Source: Curvularia sp. ZM96
Taxonomy: Eukaryota > Ascomycota > Dothideomycetes > Pleosporales > Pleosporaceae
Length of the DNA: 64,000 bases
Direction: 5' to 3'
Assembly: GCA_022457065.1 (NCBI GenBank)
Contig: JAJGBQ010000005.1
Span: forward strand, 1,116,001 to 1,180,000
Shown here piece by piece: positions 22,699-32,911 of the stretch (positions within the stretch are counted from its first letter, which is position 1; each line of letters opens with the position of its first letter). The notes beneath the pieces were generated by a model that was not told the origin of the DNA, searched no databases, and saw only the letters and a program-made list of their open reading frames with translations. The translations under genes and the position numbers were made by a program.

Positions 22699-23583
22699 AT
22701 GGTACGGGCATGGCAAAATTGGCTCTCGCCGCGACCGCTCCAGCGAACACCTAACAACACTAAGCCGTCCTTCCTTCACCTTGGAAATGCAGCTCTGTAT
22801 GAGCCTCTTTCGAAGGCTGACGGCCAATGGTACGCCAGGGAGACACATTACAAGGATCATCCCCTCGTTCGTGCAGGACTATCAGGACCTCCGCTGTAAG
22901 TGAGCAAATAATCACAATAGTCGCGGATAGAAGACGTCTAACTAATTGTGCTTGAATAGCCATATCCATCGCCTACAAGATGAGTATTTCAAGGTCGAGC
23001 AGGGTGTACTCGGTGTAATGAAGAATGGGGAGGAACACACTCTTACTAAGGACGACGGGATACTTCACATACCCGCCGGCACGCGGTGAGTTACCACCAC
23101 CTTCAACAAAAAGCATATCCTACATCTTTGGCTTTTAGAGTCATTACAGCTGACTGATTGCCGCTGACGCGCTTTTTAGCCATCGATTCTTTTTCCATAA
23201 ATCAGGCACTGAAGATCTGGTCTTCAACGTCTGGCTGGATCCTTGCACAGAAGGCGAGCATATGCTTGACGTTAACTTCCTCCGAAATCTTTCGGGCTAC
23301 CTCGACGATTGCCTCAAGAACGGCATTCAGCCGTCTGTTATGCAAATCATTTTGTTCACAGAGCATGCGTCGTCCCTCCTGTGCCCTCCATTTTTGAACT
23401 GGATGCCCACGTGGATGCTTTTTTGGGTACACCGTGGGCTGGCATGGTATGCGGAGAAGATCTTAGGGTAAGTTTGAGATCTAGCATCTACTGTTATTTT
23501 CTATATATATAACGAAACTTGCTAACCCTTTGTCAAACTTCAGGTATGAAAAGTCGTACCCCGAGTATACCAGAAACAAATGA
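22699..23583 (+). CDS. Cupin-fold protein of the metabolite cluster
   Basis: Small cupin-domain protein of 216 residues. Four exons, 22699-22895, 22960-23085, 23180-23467 and 23544-23583, join in frame across introns of 64, 94 and 76 bp. The metal-site motif 1 is LHIHRLQDEYFKVEQG (His-x-His and Glu) and motif 2 is HIPAGTRHRFFFH, with its second-motif His. A C-terminal hydrophobic stretch (FLNWMPTWMLFWVHRGLAW) could contact a membrane or form a lid. Cupins of this size in fungal clusters act as oxygenases, isomerases or cyclases, and the reaction cannot be read here. It starts the plus-strand half of the cluster and diverges from the regulator. Most exons are short, so no single open frame shows the gene; the phase agreement of all four is the main evidence. 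Confidence 0.85.
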
Positions 23584-23996
23584 TGTTCTTTCCCGGTTAT
23601 TAAAAGCGTCAGTTTTGTAGATAGCACGTCGAATCAGAATATCTCATAATGAAGCTGTCATATTTGAAGCTGCACTTTCGTAGAGCATGACTGATGTAAG
23701 CAATCGCGTACACTGTTATGAACCTGCATTCATACAAGGTGCGCGGAGTAGATCAGGCATTTGAGGCATTTTTGTGGGACACTTCGGCATGTATGCAGGC
23801 CTCAGAATTACGACGTGATTACTGGCGGGTCTCCCCGCTTCTATTGAAGATCAGACTCTATATATAATCTGTATATTCGTCTACCTCTAACGTTTCAACC
23901 TCAACTGATCTATCTCCCCCTTTCTAACCGCATCCAACCCAGGTTTTCACGAACACTTGATTTGGACCTCCACTATCAAGATCCTAGTAAACCGCC
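23584..23996. other. Intergenic with extended-SDR promoter
   Basis: Spacer between two plus-strand genes. A strong TATA box is at 23859-23867 (listed separately), followed by a pyrimidine-rich leader typical of highly expressed fungal genes. No gene is seen. Confidence 0.5.
23859..23867 (+). promoter_or_regulatory. TATA box of the extended SDR gene
   Basis: TATATATAA lies 130 bp before the ATG at 23997 and is followed by a CT-rich leader. Confidence 0.55.
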
Positions 23997-25148
23997 ATGC
24001 CCCTCCCAGTTGATCAATATGCGATCCCCCAAGGTTCGTTGATACTGGTCACCGGTGTGAACGGCTTTATTGCGTCGCATATCGCCGACCAGTTCCTCCG
24101 ATACGGCTACAAAGTCCGCGGTACGACGCGTAACATCGAGAAAAACGCCTGGCTTAGCACTTTTTTCAAGGAGAAGTATGGTCAGGATAGTTTTGAACTG
24201 GTATCAGTGCCAGACATGGTCGCACCAGGTGCATTCGTCGAAGCCGTTAAGGGTGTCGCAGCGGTCGTCCACACAGCAAGCATCTTCACGCTGGACCCTA
24301 ATCCACACAACGTGATCCCCGGTAGTGTAACGGGAGCGGTCAATGCGCTCGAAGCTGCCGCCGGGGAGCCCAGCGTGAAGCGTGTTGTCCTCACGTCTTC
24401 TTCCCTGGCCGCGACAGTCCCCGTGCCGAACGACCCTACCATCAAGGTGACCACAGAGTCATGGAACGACATGGTGGTTGACTTGGCGTATCGCGACGAC
24501 AACGGCCCACCTTACGAACCAGAGCGTGCGTTGCCCGTCTATGCGGCTAGCAAGACATTATCGGAAAAGGCGGCGTGGAAGTTCATGGATGAGAAGAAGC
24601 CTCATTTCACCTTCAACGCTGTTCTTCCCAACATGAACTATGGCGCGACTCTTGACGTCACAAAACAAGGCCACCCATCCACCTCGGCCTTGGTTGCAGA
24701 ACTTTTCAAGGGAAACACCACTTACCTAGGTGGCATTACACCCCGTAAGTCTTCTCTTTGACAGCCACTTAAGTCACGTATAACACATGATCACGACGAG
24801 AGTGGGGAAGTTACAGAGAGACAAGACCTTGCTAACCCTGCATGTCTCACAGAGTACTTTGTAGACGTGGTGGATACTGCCTTGCTGCATGTAGCTGCCG
24901 TTATCCACCCCGGAGTTCAATCCGAACGCATCTTCGCCTTTGCCGAGCCCATCAACGCCAACACAGTACTTGCTGTCCTCCGGAAACTCTATCCGACCAG
25001 AAACTTTCCTGACGACTACCAGTCTGATAGAGACCTAAGCGAGATTGTGCCGCGGCAGCGAGCCGAGAGCTTGTTGAAAGAACTGGGTAGAAACGGGTGG
25101 ACGAGTCTAGAAGAAAGTGTCAAGAAGAATACCGAAGACTTGGTGTAA
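23997..25148 (+). CDS. NAD(P)-dependent epimerase/dehydratase-like reductase (extended SDR)
   Basis: Extended short-chain dehydrogenase of the Gre2 / dihydroflavonol-reductase-like group, 347 residues. Two exons, 23997-24744 and 24853-25148, are joined across a 108-bp intron (donor GTAAGT). The nucleotide-binding motif is LVTGVNGFIASHIADQFL (G-x-x-G-x-x-A). The catalytic Ser lies in VVLTSSSLAA and the Tyr and Lys in YAASK. Such enzymes reduce aldehydes or ketones using NADPH. Next to an ammonia-lyase it could reduce a cinnamaldehyde- or benzaldehyde-like intermediate or a ketone of the final product. It is probably co-regulated with neighbouring cluster genes, as it lies centrally among them. 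Confidence 0.92.
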
Positions 25149-26010
25149 CCCTTGAGACTATTGTATGCAGAGTGGATTAGCCAATAGATGCAAAGACCGG
25201 CTCAGTTCCTGTCTCATTTCGTTTCACTTTAGTTCATGCATCCCAATAGCAAATTCTTAGCCAGGGCAAGTTGTGACGTATGTCCATGTTGGTTATCAAG
25301 TTTAGTATAGTGCGCAATTTTTTTCCACCAATATCATCTCGTTTTCTATTGGCTAAGCAGAAACCCTTTAAAGAAGTTGAAGAGGCTGGCCTTAAGGCCA
25401 CCCGCTATCCATCCCACGCATGCAACCCGTTTTGGCCCCTGCATATGTACGCCACGTCCCGCCTGCAGCGTCGATACTTGCCAAATCTGTATAGGAATTG
25501 AGCTCTCGATCTGTATGCAGTTTTGAATGCAATAACAACGGAAACTGATAATGCAAATATGAACTGGTACATTCTTGAGCTGCGGAACTGGGTTATGATA
25601 AGCGAGCCCTTAGCAGACGTAATCAACACCGAGCGGAAGGACATGATAGTCAACTTCGGTAGAAAAGCTTTCGATGCAAGGGTCTTCTTCCGATCGCTCC
25701 GTTTGCAGAATGAATCAAGTTACCCCAATTCAACACTCCACGCATTCGTGCATGTGAACCAACGGATTTCACAAGGTATCGAAGACGATTTTCACATTCT
25801 TCATACACGGAGTTTTTCGTTCATTAGTACTAGGAACTTATGGCACGTATAGGAAAATTGGAAGATACTGAAGTAGCGTTAAATTATTCTGTGCTTACAC
25901 GCGTGCAACCATATGAAACGTATCGTTACATAACATTATCAATTGTTTTCTATGTGTCTAACTATGAATTTACAGACTGAGGGGAGCGGGAGCTCATCGG
26001 CGCCCTGCAA
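25149..26010. other. Convergent intergenic region
   Basis: 3' regions of the two SDR genes. A few AT-rich open frames occur, but nothing supportable. Confidence 0.5.
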
Positions 26011-27033
26011 TTATACCCACTGCTTGTTTCCAAGGTGCGAGATGAACGCACCGCCGTATCCACCCTCAATGCTGGCCTTTTCCCAGACGCCCCGGACGAG
26101 CTTGACAGATTCTTCCGGAGTGATTGGGCCCTTGAAATCTGGTGCGTATGATGCAAGCTTGCCAGCGAATGCCATGATGTTCTGCATCTGTTCTGGGGTA
26201 GCTGTTGGGAACATTAGTTCAAAGGTTCTGCTAAATATGTTGCGAGAAGGGGATAACGTACCCTCTGAGTAGCGGCCAACCTCGACCAAACCGGGGCTGA
26301 TGCTAAGGAAGAGCACTCCGTCCTTCTTGTACTGTGCGCTGAACTTGGACACAATCACGTTCAAACCTGCCTTGGAGGCAGCGTACAAAGCAACATTCTC
26401 GATGTCAAGCTGGTTGGTCAAGTCGAGATCGGCCACACCAGTGGAAATGGCAATGACCTTCTTGACCTTACCCTTCATGATAAGAGGGAGGAAGAGGTTG
26501 AATAGGTGGATGTTGCCGACAACGTTAGTCTGCCATACTTGCTGTGCACAAGTCTCGAGCTCCTCGACTTTGTTGGCCCTGTTTCAAGAAAATACATGAT
26601 GTATTAGCCAACGGAACGTACTCAAATCAGTGATAATAGCTGGGAAGGGCAGGAACATACAATGTGCCGATGTTGTCGAATTGGTCGAATAGGGGAACCA
26701 AAGCTCCGTTGGCCACCAGGTAGTCGACGCCGCGATCGCCAACAATGGCGGCCGCGTCAGCAGCGGCCTGCTTTAGGGTATCATATTTGGTGAGGTCTGC
26801 ACTGAGGATGTGGATGTTGGGACGGCTGCCGAGCTCTGCAGCAACCTTCTTCTCGGTGCCGGCCTTGTCACGGACTAGACCGATGACCAAGTTGTCCTTG
26901 TTTTCCGAAATCTGCTTCAGAAACTCGAACTAGAGTTGCCGAGTTAGGATAAAGTCGATGATAGCGCGTCACGTGATATGAACACACTCACCCCAATTCC
27001 TTTGGACACTCCAGTAATAACGTAAACGGACAT
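26011..27033 (-). CDS. Classical short-chain dehydrogenase/reductase
   Basis: NAD(P)-dependent SDR of the group often annotated norsolorinic-acid-ketoreductase-like. Exons: 27033-26992, 26929-26661 and 26578-26011. The cofactor motif is MSVYVITGVSKGIG; the catalytic Ser lies in KVIAIST and the Tyr/Lys in YAASKAG. A further in-frame 60-bp segment, 26261-26202, starts with GTACGT and ends in AACAG. Removing it yields VGRYSEATPEQMQN, which reads more like the family than the insert does. I favour a fourth exon, 272 residues; without splicing the product is 292. Likely role: ketone or aldehyde reduction, or alcohol oxidation, in the cluster pathway. It diverges from the EthD gene. Confidence 0.88.
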
Positions 27034-28085
27034 TGTGAATGAGGAAGTCGATGTACTTTTGAATGAAGTTGTGTGTGCGTTTGTGAGAGTGTGTGTATGG
27101 ATGTAGGTAGAATGCAGTGAATTAGTCTTGGCTGAGATACCTTAATCACGGGCGCCAATATTTATACGCCAGGTGCTTACCAATACGTGTCGCTTAATAA
27201 TGATCAATGGAAAAGTATCGAAGGGCCAACGTGGAAAGCCCGAATACCGAAGCATTGGAAATGTTTAGTTCAGTACTCAGCTTGGCGTCTCTAGCTTCTC
27301 ATGTGGGCCGGCGCATGTTTCGATCGCGCGCATGCATCCTCAGGAACTTGCCTGCAATCATGCTTGGCAGAAGACGTGCAGCATAGGGTTACGCAGTATC
27401 GTCTCGCAGTAGGTGAGCAATTGACTCATCTGATGTCTCAACAGTTTGAAAGCATATACGTAGCGTGATGTTCTTCTCCACACGAAGTAAAACATGTAGT
27501 ATGTTTTGCCCACATATGCCGTGGACCAGGGCTAAGAAATTCAGTAAGCGCGGGAACGACACCCGAGGAATATCCCTTTGTGCCGACCCGGGGCTAAGAT
27601 GCCCAGGACGGTGCCTAAGCGCTGCCACGATACCCGCGGAGACTAGTTCCCGGCTAGGCAGGAGCCCGAGGATCCTATCTGATAGCTTCCCAACGAGCAT
27701 AGCCACACACAACAGACAGGAAGCTCAGACATGGTTACATCATCTGCGGGACGACTCCATGCAAGTCTCCACGATATGATCACAAAGAAAAGTCGGCTGA
27801 CTTGGAAGGATGCGCGTTGGTCATTTCCCTGCATGTTGCATCCCTTGAAAAATAATTTTACTGACATATTTGATTGGTTCACTAATAGTTGCCATCTCAA
27901 GCCATTGTCTTTGAACCCCGTACCCTACTAGGTTACCCCACGCTACTATGGCGAGGTAAGCATGTAAGCAGAAAGAGTTGCTCTTTAAAACCACTCCCAT
28001 AGTCGACGTAGTCTGATGCAAACGCACACCACTTACTCTAAAGATATCCATAAACAACACTACGACAACAATCACCAATCTCGCA
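27034..28085. other. Divergent promoter region, SDR and EthD genes
   Basis: 1-kb divergent spacer. A TATA box for the SDR is at 27159-27166 (minus). I see no gene inside. Confidence 0.5.
27159..27166 (-). promoter_or_regulatory. TATA box of the classical SDR gene
   Basis: Reads TATAAATA on the minus strand, about 126 bp before the ATG at 27033. Confidence 0.5.
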
Positions 28086-28592
28086 ATGAAGTACACCGTG
28101 GAATATTACCGCAAAGATGGTGTTTCCGAGAAAGCTTTTGTAGATTGGTTCACTAACCAGTTTCTCCCTCGGGCGGTTCCTATCATGAGAAAACATAACA
28201 TTTTGCAATACGCGATTGTAAGTACAGTACTTGCTCCAAACAGTCGATTTATCGATTTTGAAAGAGAACATCTTCTGATAGAAGGCTTGATTTAGGAAAA
28301 GCCCGATAACAGGATCGGCGCAGCATTCCAGGCCGAAGTGCAGGGAGGAGGCTGGAAGGTCAACAACTGCGACTTTGTGATGGAGTATTGGGTCAAGGAT
28401 GAGAAGGACATGAAAAACCTCGCCATGGATCCAGAGTGGGCCCTTGACGAGGAAAAGCACAACTGGCTCGACATGTCCAAATCGACCGTCCGAATCAGTT
28501 ATGATACAACGACGTGCTTGCTGGAGCACGGGGCTATCATCAATGGAGTAGGACAGAAACGAAGAGGCAGGGTTACCGCTAGCTTTGACTGA
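28086..28592 (+). CDS. EthD-domain protein (dimeric alpha+beta barrel)
   Basis: Small protein of 142 residues. Exons 28086-28217 and 28296-28592 are joined at phase 0 across a 78-bp intron. The pattern matches fungal EthD-domain proteins: KYTVEYYRKDGVSEKAFVDW at the start, an RAVPIMRKHNI helix, and the second half VMEYWVKDEKDMKNLAMDP ending with EKHNWLDMSKSTVRISYD. In aromatic polyketide clusters, EthD proteins act as dehydratases or decarboxylases on anthrone/emodin-like intermediates. Here there is no polyketide synthase, so the partner molecule is unclear; decarboxylation or dehydration of a prenylated aromatic is one possibility (inference). It diverges from the SDR and converges on the prenyltransferase gene. 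Confidence 0.85.
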
Positions 28593-29289
28593 TCGAACCA
28601 GGTGGTGGTAACGATATACGCATGATGGCGGAGGTTTTTCTTTCATTTTGATGTATTCTTCTACTCTAACGACAGCAGTATTTTCCTAGCGTAGATGATG
28701 AATTTGAATTTAACGAGTTGCACCTTTCCAAACCACCTGGGTTTAAATATCTTAGTTTCTCAATATCACTACTATGATAAATGCACTCCTTCCTTTCGAT
28801 CACCTCTGCCTTTTGCCATGGTAGTAACTTTTGAGTAGATGTTAGTAAGTAATATCGAAAACAAGTAAGGGGTCTCTTATAGAAGGATGGTTGGTTATGG
28901 AGTTGGTGGAGTCGACGATGTGCTAGTCTCACACTGCTCAATCAGTAAGGGAGGGTTAAACGGTAGATCAGGCTAGACAAAAAGCAACAGGTTGGTCTCA
29001 TGTATCGTCATCATGGTTATCAAATCCAAAGATCGATTATATGGCATTCTTGTTATTCTCTATATCTCTGTTCATTCATTGCCTAAAACAAACTCTCATT
29101 TGTTTCAGCTTTCTCGTCAAACATTCCGTTACTCCCAGCGCCCACCTTGGCTCCTTTTTACTTCCCACGCTACTCAATCATTGGATTGAAACCGGTATTG
29201 AGATCATCGCCTGCAATTGGTGGCCCTATTCTCCGAGGCTAGGAGTTACGGGCGATGGCAGCATACCATGGCCAATATAGTTTCGATGT
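28593..29289. other. Convergent intergenic region
   Basis: 3' regions of the EthD and prenyltransferase genes. No gene is seen. Confidence 0.5.
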
Positions 29290-30333
29290 CTAGTAAACGT
29301 AACCGTGCTTCTTCACAAGGAAATCGGACAATAATCCGACAGAGATAGCGGTGCCGACATAACCGCTTCCACGGCCGAACGCCCAAGCACAACTGCTGCC
29401 ATCTTCCAAATCGACGATCGTAATCATCCATATCAACAGGAGAGCCGCTCCGCCACACGAGATGACAAAGTACGGTGTTCCCAGCTCAGCCAGCTGGCCT
29501 GCCAACACCAAGAAATACAACTGCACAGCCGTGGCAACGTAGCAGGCGGGCTTGGTACCCTTGCGACCTAGGCGGACGGCGAGTCCCTTGACGCCTGCTT
29601 TCAGATCATCAAGGTAGTCCTGGTGCGCGTAGATGGTATCAAAGATGACGGTCCAGATGATGCCCGCGATGTAGAGACAACCTGCTGCTTGTGTCAAAGG
29701 TGCCCCGACAACCTTGGATATACGGGTGGACAAGTCGGAAGATGTATCCAACAGTAGAGGTGCCAATGGATCTTTTCCAACGATTGCTGCTACAAGGAAT
29801 ATGGCATACGATAGTCCGAAACCCAGCTCTACTTGCGGGTAGTTGGTGCAGCGCTTCAGGTAAGGGTAAATGAAGAGAAGCACACCCTGGAAAGTGGCGT
29901 GGATCCACGTTGTCGAGCCTCTACCGCTGAAAGGAGCCAGAATCAAGGCTCCAGCGGCGATCTGGGCGGCGGTGAAAAGATGCGCCTGTACTGTTGAGAC
30001 AGCTCCTCGTGGAATGGGTCGTACCCGGCAGCGAGCGACCTGGCGATCGAAGTCTTGGTCGAGATTGTCGTTCCAGGTGCAAGTAATGCCACGGAAAACT
30101 GTCGTCCACAGACCGAGGTATGCGGCCAGAAGCATGAGTGCTGGTAGATCAAGATCGCTCGAGAATGGGGGGATGTTCACGGCAAATCCAATTCCAATCA
30201 GGTAGTGCCAGTAGAACGCCCAAAACCCAGATTGCCGGTCCAAACGCATGAGTTCAGCGTAAGGAACCCATGCATCTGGAATAAAGCGAAAGATGCCATG
30301 TGTTGGTCGGCTATAACCTTTGACCTCTCCCAT
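29290..30333 (-). CDS. UbiA-family aromatic prenyltransferase (Coq2-like paralogue)
   Basis: Integral membrane prenyltransferase of 347 residues, no intron, ATG at 30333. Both Mg2+-diphosphate motifs are intact: N88-D-N-L-D-Q-D-F-D96 and D231-TIYAHQDYL-D-D242, with the conserved Arg of DRQVARCRVRPIPRG after the first. About eight hydrophobic helices fit the UbiA fold. The start, IPDAWVPYAELMRLDR, aligns with fungal Coq2 (4-hydroxybenzoate polyprenyltransferase). However, only about 20 residues precede it and they do not form a mitochondrial presequence, unlike true Coq2. It is therefore probably a secondary-metabolism enzyme that attaches a short prenyl diphosphate to a hydroxybenzoate-type acceptor. 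This is the key enzyme for reading the cluster as a meroterpenoid route. Confidence 0.93.
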   Translation of the reverse strand: MGEVKGYSRPTHGIFRFIPDAWVPYAELMRLDRQSGFWAFYWHYLIGIGFAVNIPPFSSDLDLPALMLLAAYLGLWTTVFRGITCTWNDNLDQDFDRQVARCRVRPIPRGAVSTVQAHLFTAAQIAAGALILAPFSGRGSTTWIHATFQGVLLFIYPYLKRCTNYPQVELGFGLSYAIFLVAAIVGKDPLAPLLLDTSSDLSTRISKVVGAPLTQAAGCLYIAGIIWTVIFDTIYAHQDYLDDLKAGVKGLAVRLGRKGTKPACYVATAVQLYFLVLAGQLAELGTPYFVISCGGAALLLIWMITIVDLEDGSSCAWAFGRGSGYVGTAISVGLLSDFLVKKHGYVY

Positions 30334-31312
30334 GTTGTGCGAGGTGGAGGAGAGAATACGAGAAGAAGGATTAGGGAAATCTAGTGCAGTCTCAAAAGAA
30401 GAGTTGTTTGGAGAGAAGTGAAGCCTATCGATGCTGAACTTGTTGCTGCTCTTATTATACCATATGTTTCTGCTACATAGAAAATCCTAAGACATGCTTT
30501 GCATCATGGTAGTGCGCTGCACGAAGCATTGCATAACGCGATGTCGGCAGTAGAGCGAAAGACTTTTGCTTGCCTCACGGGGCCTTTTCCGTCTCACCTG
30601 CATAGCGGTAGCCCTGGCTACTTGCCCTTGTTTCACACTGCGGGGAAGCGAAATGATGCACTACTAACCTAGTGTGGTAAATATTCGTACGTGTTTTCGA
30701 GAAGGCGGCACATAAGAAACAAGTGAGTGGAAAGGGTAAGATCTCGAAAGTTCGCACTAGGCTTACACTGGTTAGAACTTGTCATATGGGTTCGTCGGCA
30801 TCGGGCACTAGGTACCCGAAGGCTGAAGTAAGGATGTGGGTGGAGCCGTGCGCATGTCACATAATCCTTGCATCATGCACGCTGGCCCGGATACCTGGAA
30901 TGAGCAACTTTGGTGAACGTTTTTCTGTCCGCGGAGCTTAACTAACCTGGGGCAACATTGACTAAACAGCACGCGTTCGTAGTTCCAAGTCTGCAGGTCT
31001 GCATTTGACTACGTCGTCGGCGATGCGAGATCTTCGGTAATGCATGCCGGAGCTAATGATACCAAAATGCAAGTTCACAGAGCCACATCTCTTGTTTATA
31101 CCCCTGGAACGAAAAGTCTTTCCAACACAGTATCACGTGTATCAAAACTCACGATATTGCTAAGTGGCTTGCTTATTGCATAATGAAATAGGTATCATTA
31201 CATTCGCTCTTATCTAATACGCTATGATACACAATTCTACGCTGCCAGAATACTCGAATGCTGACTCAACCGACAAATCTTTACGGGGGGGTTTTTCTTT
31301 TCAAAAATCGGC
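30334..31312. other. Upstream region of the prenyltransferase gene
   Basis: Spacer between two minus-strand genes. A TATA-like TATAATAA (minus) lies at 30452-30459, about 120 bp before the prenyltransferase ATG. No gene is seen. Confidence 0.5.
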
Positions 31313-32911
31313 TTAAACAACAATGGGGTTGAAGAAGCGGAAACGGTTGTCAGGGTCGTAGCTGGCCTTCAGAGCCCGCAGCCTCTCGAGACGCCAGGAC
31401 TCATGGCCATATCGCTGCTCAAGGGTCTCGAGGCCATTGGCGTAGTTGACATAGGCATCAACTGTGCGGTCTGGCTGGCCGGCCGCCCACTGATCGCGAA
31501 CCTCGGCAGCCCAAACTTTAGCGGCAGCCTCGCGGGCGCTATCATCGTGCGGAACAATGGCGTCGAAGAGCGTTAGGTGGCGGTCGGCACGGAAGGGGTA
31601 GGCCGTGCTCGCTGAGTCGATGGCTTCAACCGCCTCGGTTGAATAGCCTTCGTGTAAAATCGTGCAACCCTGCGCGAGCACTGGGTCTTCGACAGCGCGT
31701 CGCTTGAAACCCTCAAAGATCTGACGCTCGGCTGTTGCGTTAAAGACCCGTAGAAAGACCGTCGACGTACTGTGAACGTTGCCATGCTGGCAAATGGGGT
31801 CGTTCATGCCGGTTCCCGTCGAGGAAGCGACCTTTGGGTAAGGCACATCACCGACCAAGTCGAAGACGGCCTCAATAGCGTTGAAGGGAGCCAGATATCT
31901 CTCAGCCTCCTCAGCAGAGCCGCGGTAGACAAAGGACCAAAAGATGACGGGTTCCTCGGTACTAATAGTAGTATTCATCACAAAGCTTCCCGCTTCAAAA
32001 GCCATGTTGACGGGAGTGGTACCATTGCCGTGCAATTCGTTGAGCGCATTGAAGACTGTTTCCAAGTGCTCGCCGCGCCAGACGTAATTGTGGTAATGCC
32101 AGGTTTCAGGGCCCTTGGGCCAGATGTTCATCTCGAAACTTGTCACGATGCCGAAATTGTGACCAGCGCCCTTCATCCCCCAGAAGAGATCGCTGTGGCT
32201 GGTGGAGTTGACGCGGATTGTGGAACCATTGCCCAAGACGACATTGTACTGCAGAATGTTATCGGCGATCAGGCCATAAAGACCTTCCAAACGACCATGG
32301 CCACCCCCAAGAGCGGCGCCTCCCATCCCAACGCACTCGCAACCACCAGTGGTGGTGACATAACCGCGTTCCCACATGCCGTCTATAGCTTCTTTCACAA
32401 GCAGGCCACCACCGAACCAGGCGGACTTTCCACTGGGTTGGACGGTGATGTCCTTGAGCTGCGAGTTGCTGATCTGGATGCCATTGAACGCCCCAAGACT
32501 TGCCGCCAGGCCGTGTCCACCGCTGCGGGCTAGGTATTCGATACTGTTATCGTTACAGTATTTGATCTAGGAAAGGACTGTCAGCAGGGTCCATCTCTTT
32601 CTAGCCCTGGTTATCATGGAACTTACGATTGTTGCAACGTCCGCTTCTGTTCCAGGCTCAACGACAACTTCGACGTGAGGCCTATTCCAGTCGGTCCATC
32701 GGGAAGTAGCCTGCTCGAAACTCGAACTATCTGGCCCGTAGATGATAGTAGCATTGGATACCAGACTGCCGAGCTCTTTTTGGACTTGTGCGCTGTTCAG
32801 CTTACCACGGGTGACCGCGTGTTTCTCGAAATATCTTGGGATACTGGCACCAGTGGCCGAGGTCCAGAAGAGCCCAGAGTAGAAGGCGGCAGAAAGCACA
32901 GAACACTTCAT
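31313..32911 (-). CDS. Secreted BBE-type FAD-linked oxidase
   Basis: Berberine-bridge-enzyme-like (PCMH-type FAD) oxidase of 512 residues. Exons 32911-32627 and 32566-31313 join at phase 0. It opens with a signal peptide (MKCSVLSAAFYSGLFWTSATG). The FAD-binding half holds TRWTDWN-like and VVVEPGTEADVATI segments. The histidine expected to bind the flavin covalently is His113 in ARSGGHG, and Cys171 in TTGGCECVGMGG is the candidate for the second bond. AALGGGHGRLEGLYGL continues the PCMH fold, and the C-terminal BBE tail has YVNYANGLE and RFFNPIVV. Relatives carry out oxidative cyclisation or dehydrogenation, including cyclising prenylated phenols in cannabinoid and chromene routes. Its location beside a UbiA prenyltransferase fits such a role. 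Confidence 0.93.

Noticed and set aside
29290..30333. Housekeeping ubiquinone Coq2
   Set aside because: It has no mitochondrial presequence and its neighbours are tailoring enzymes; kept only as an alternative.
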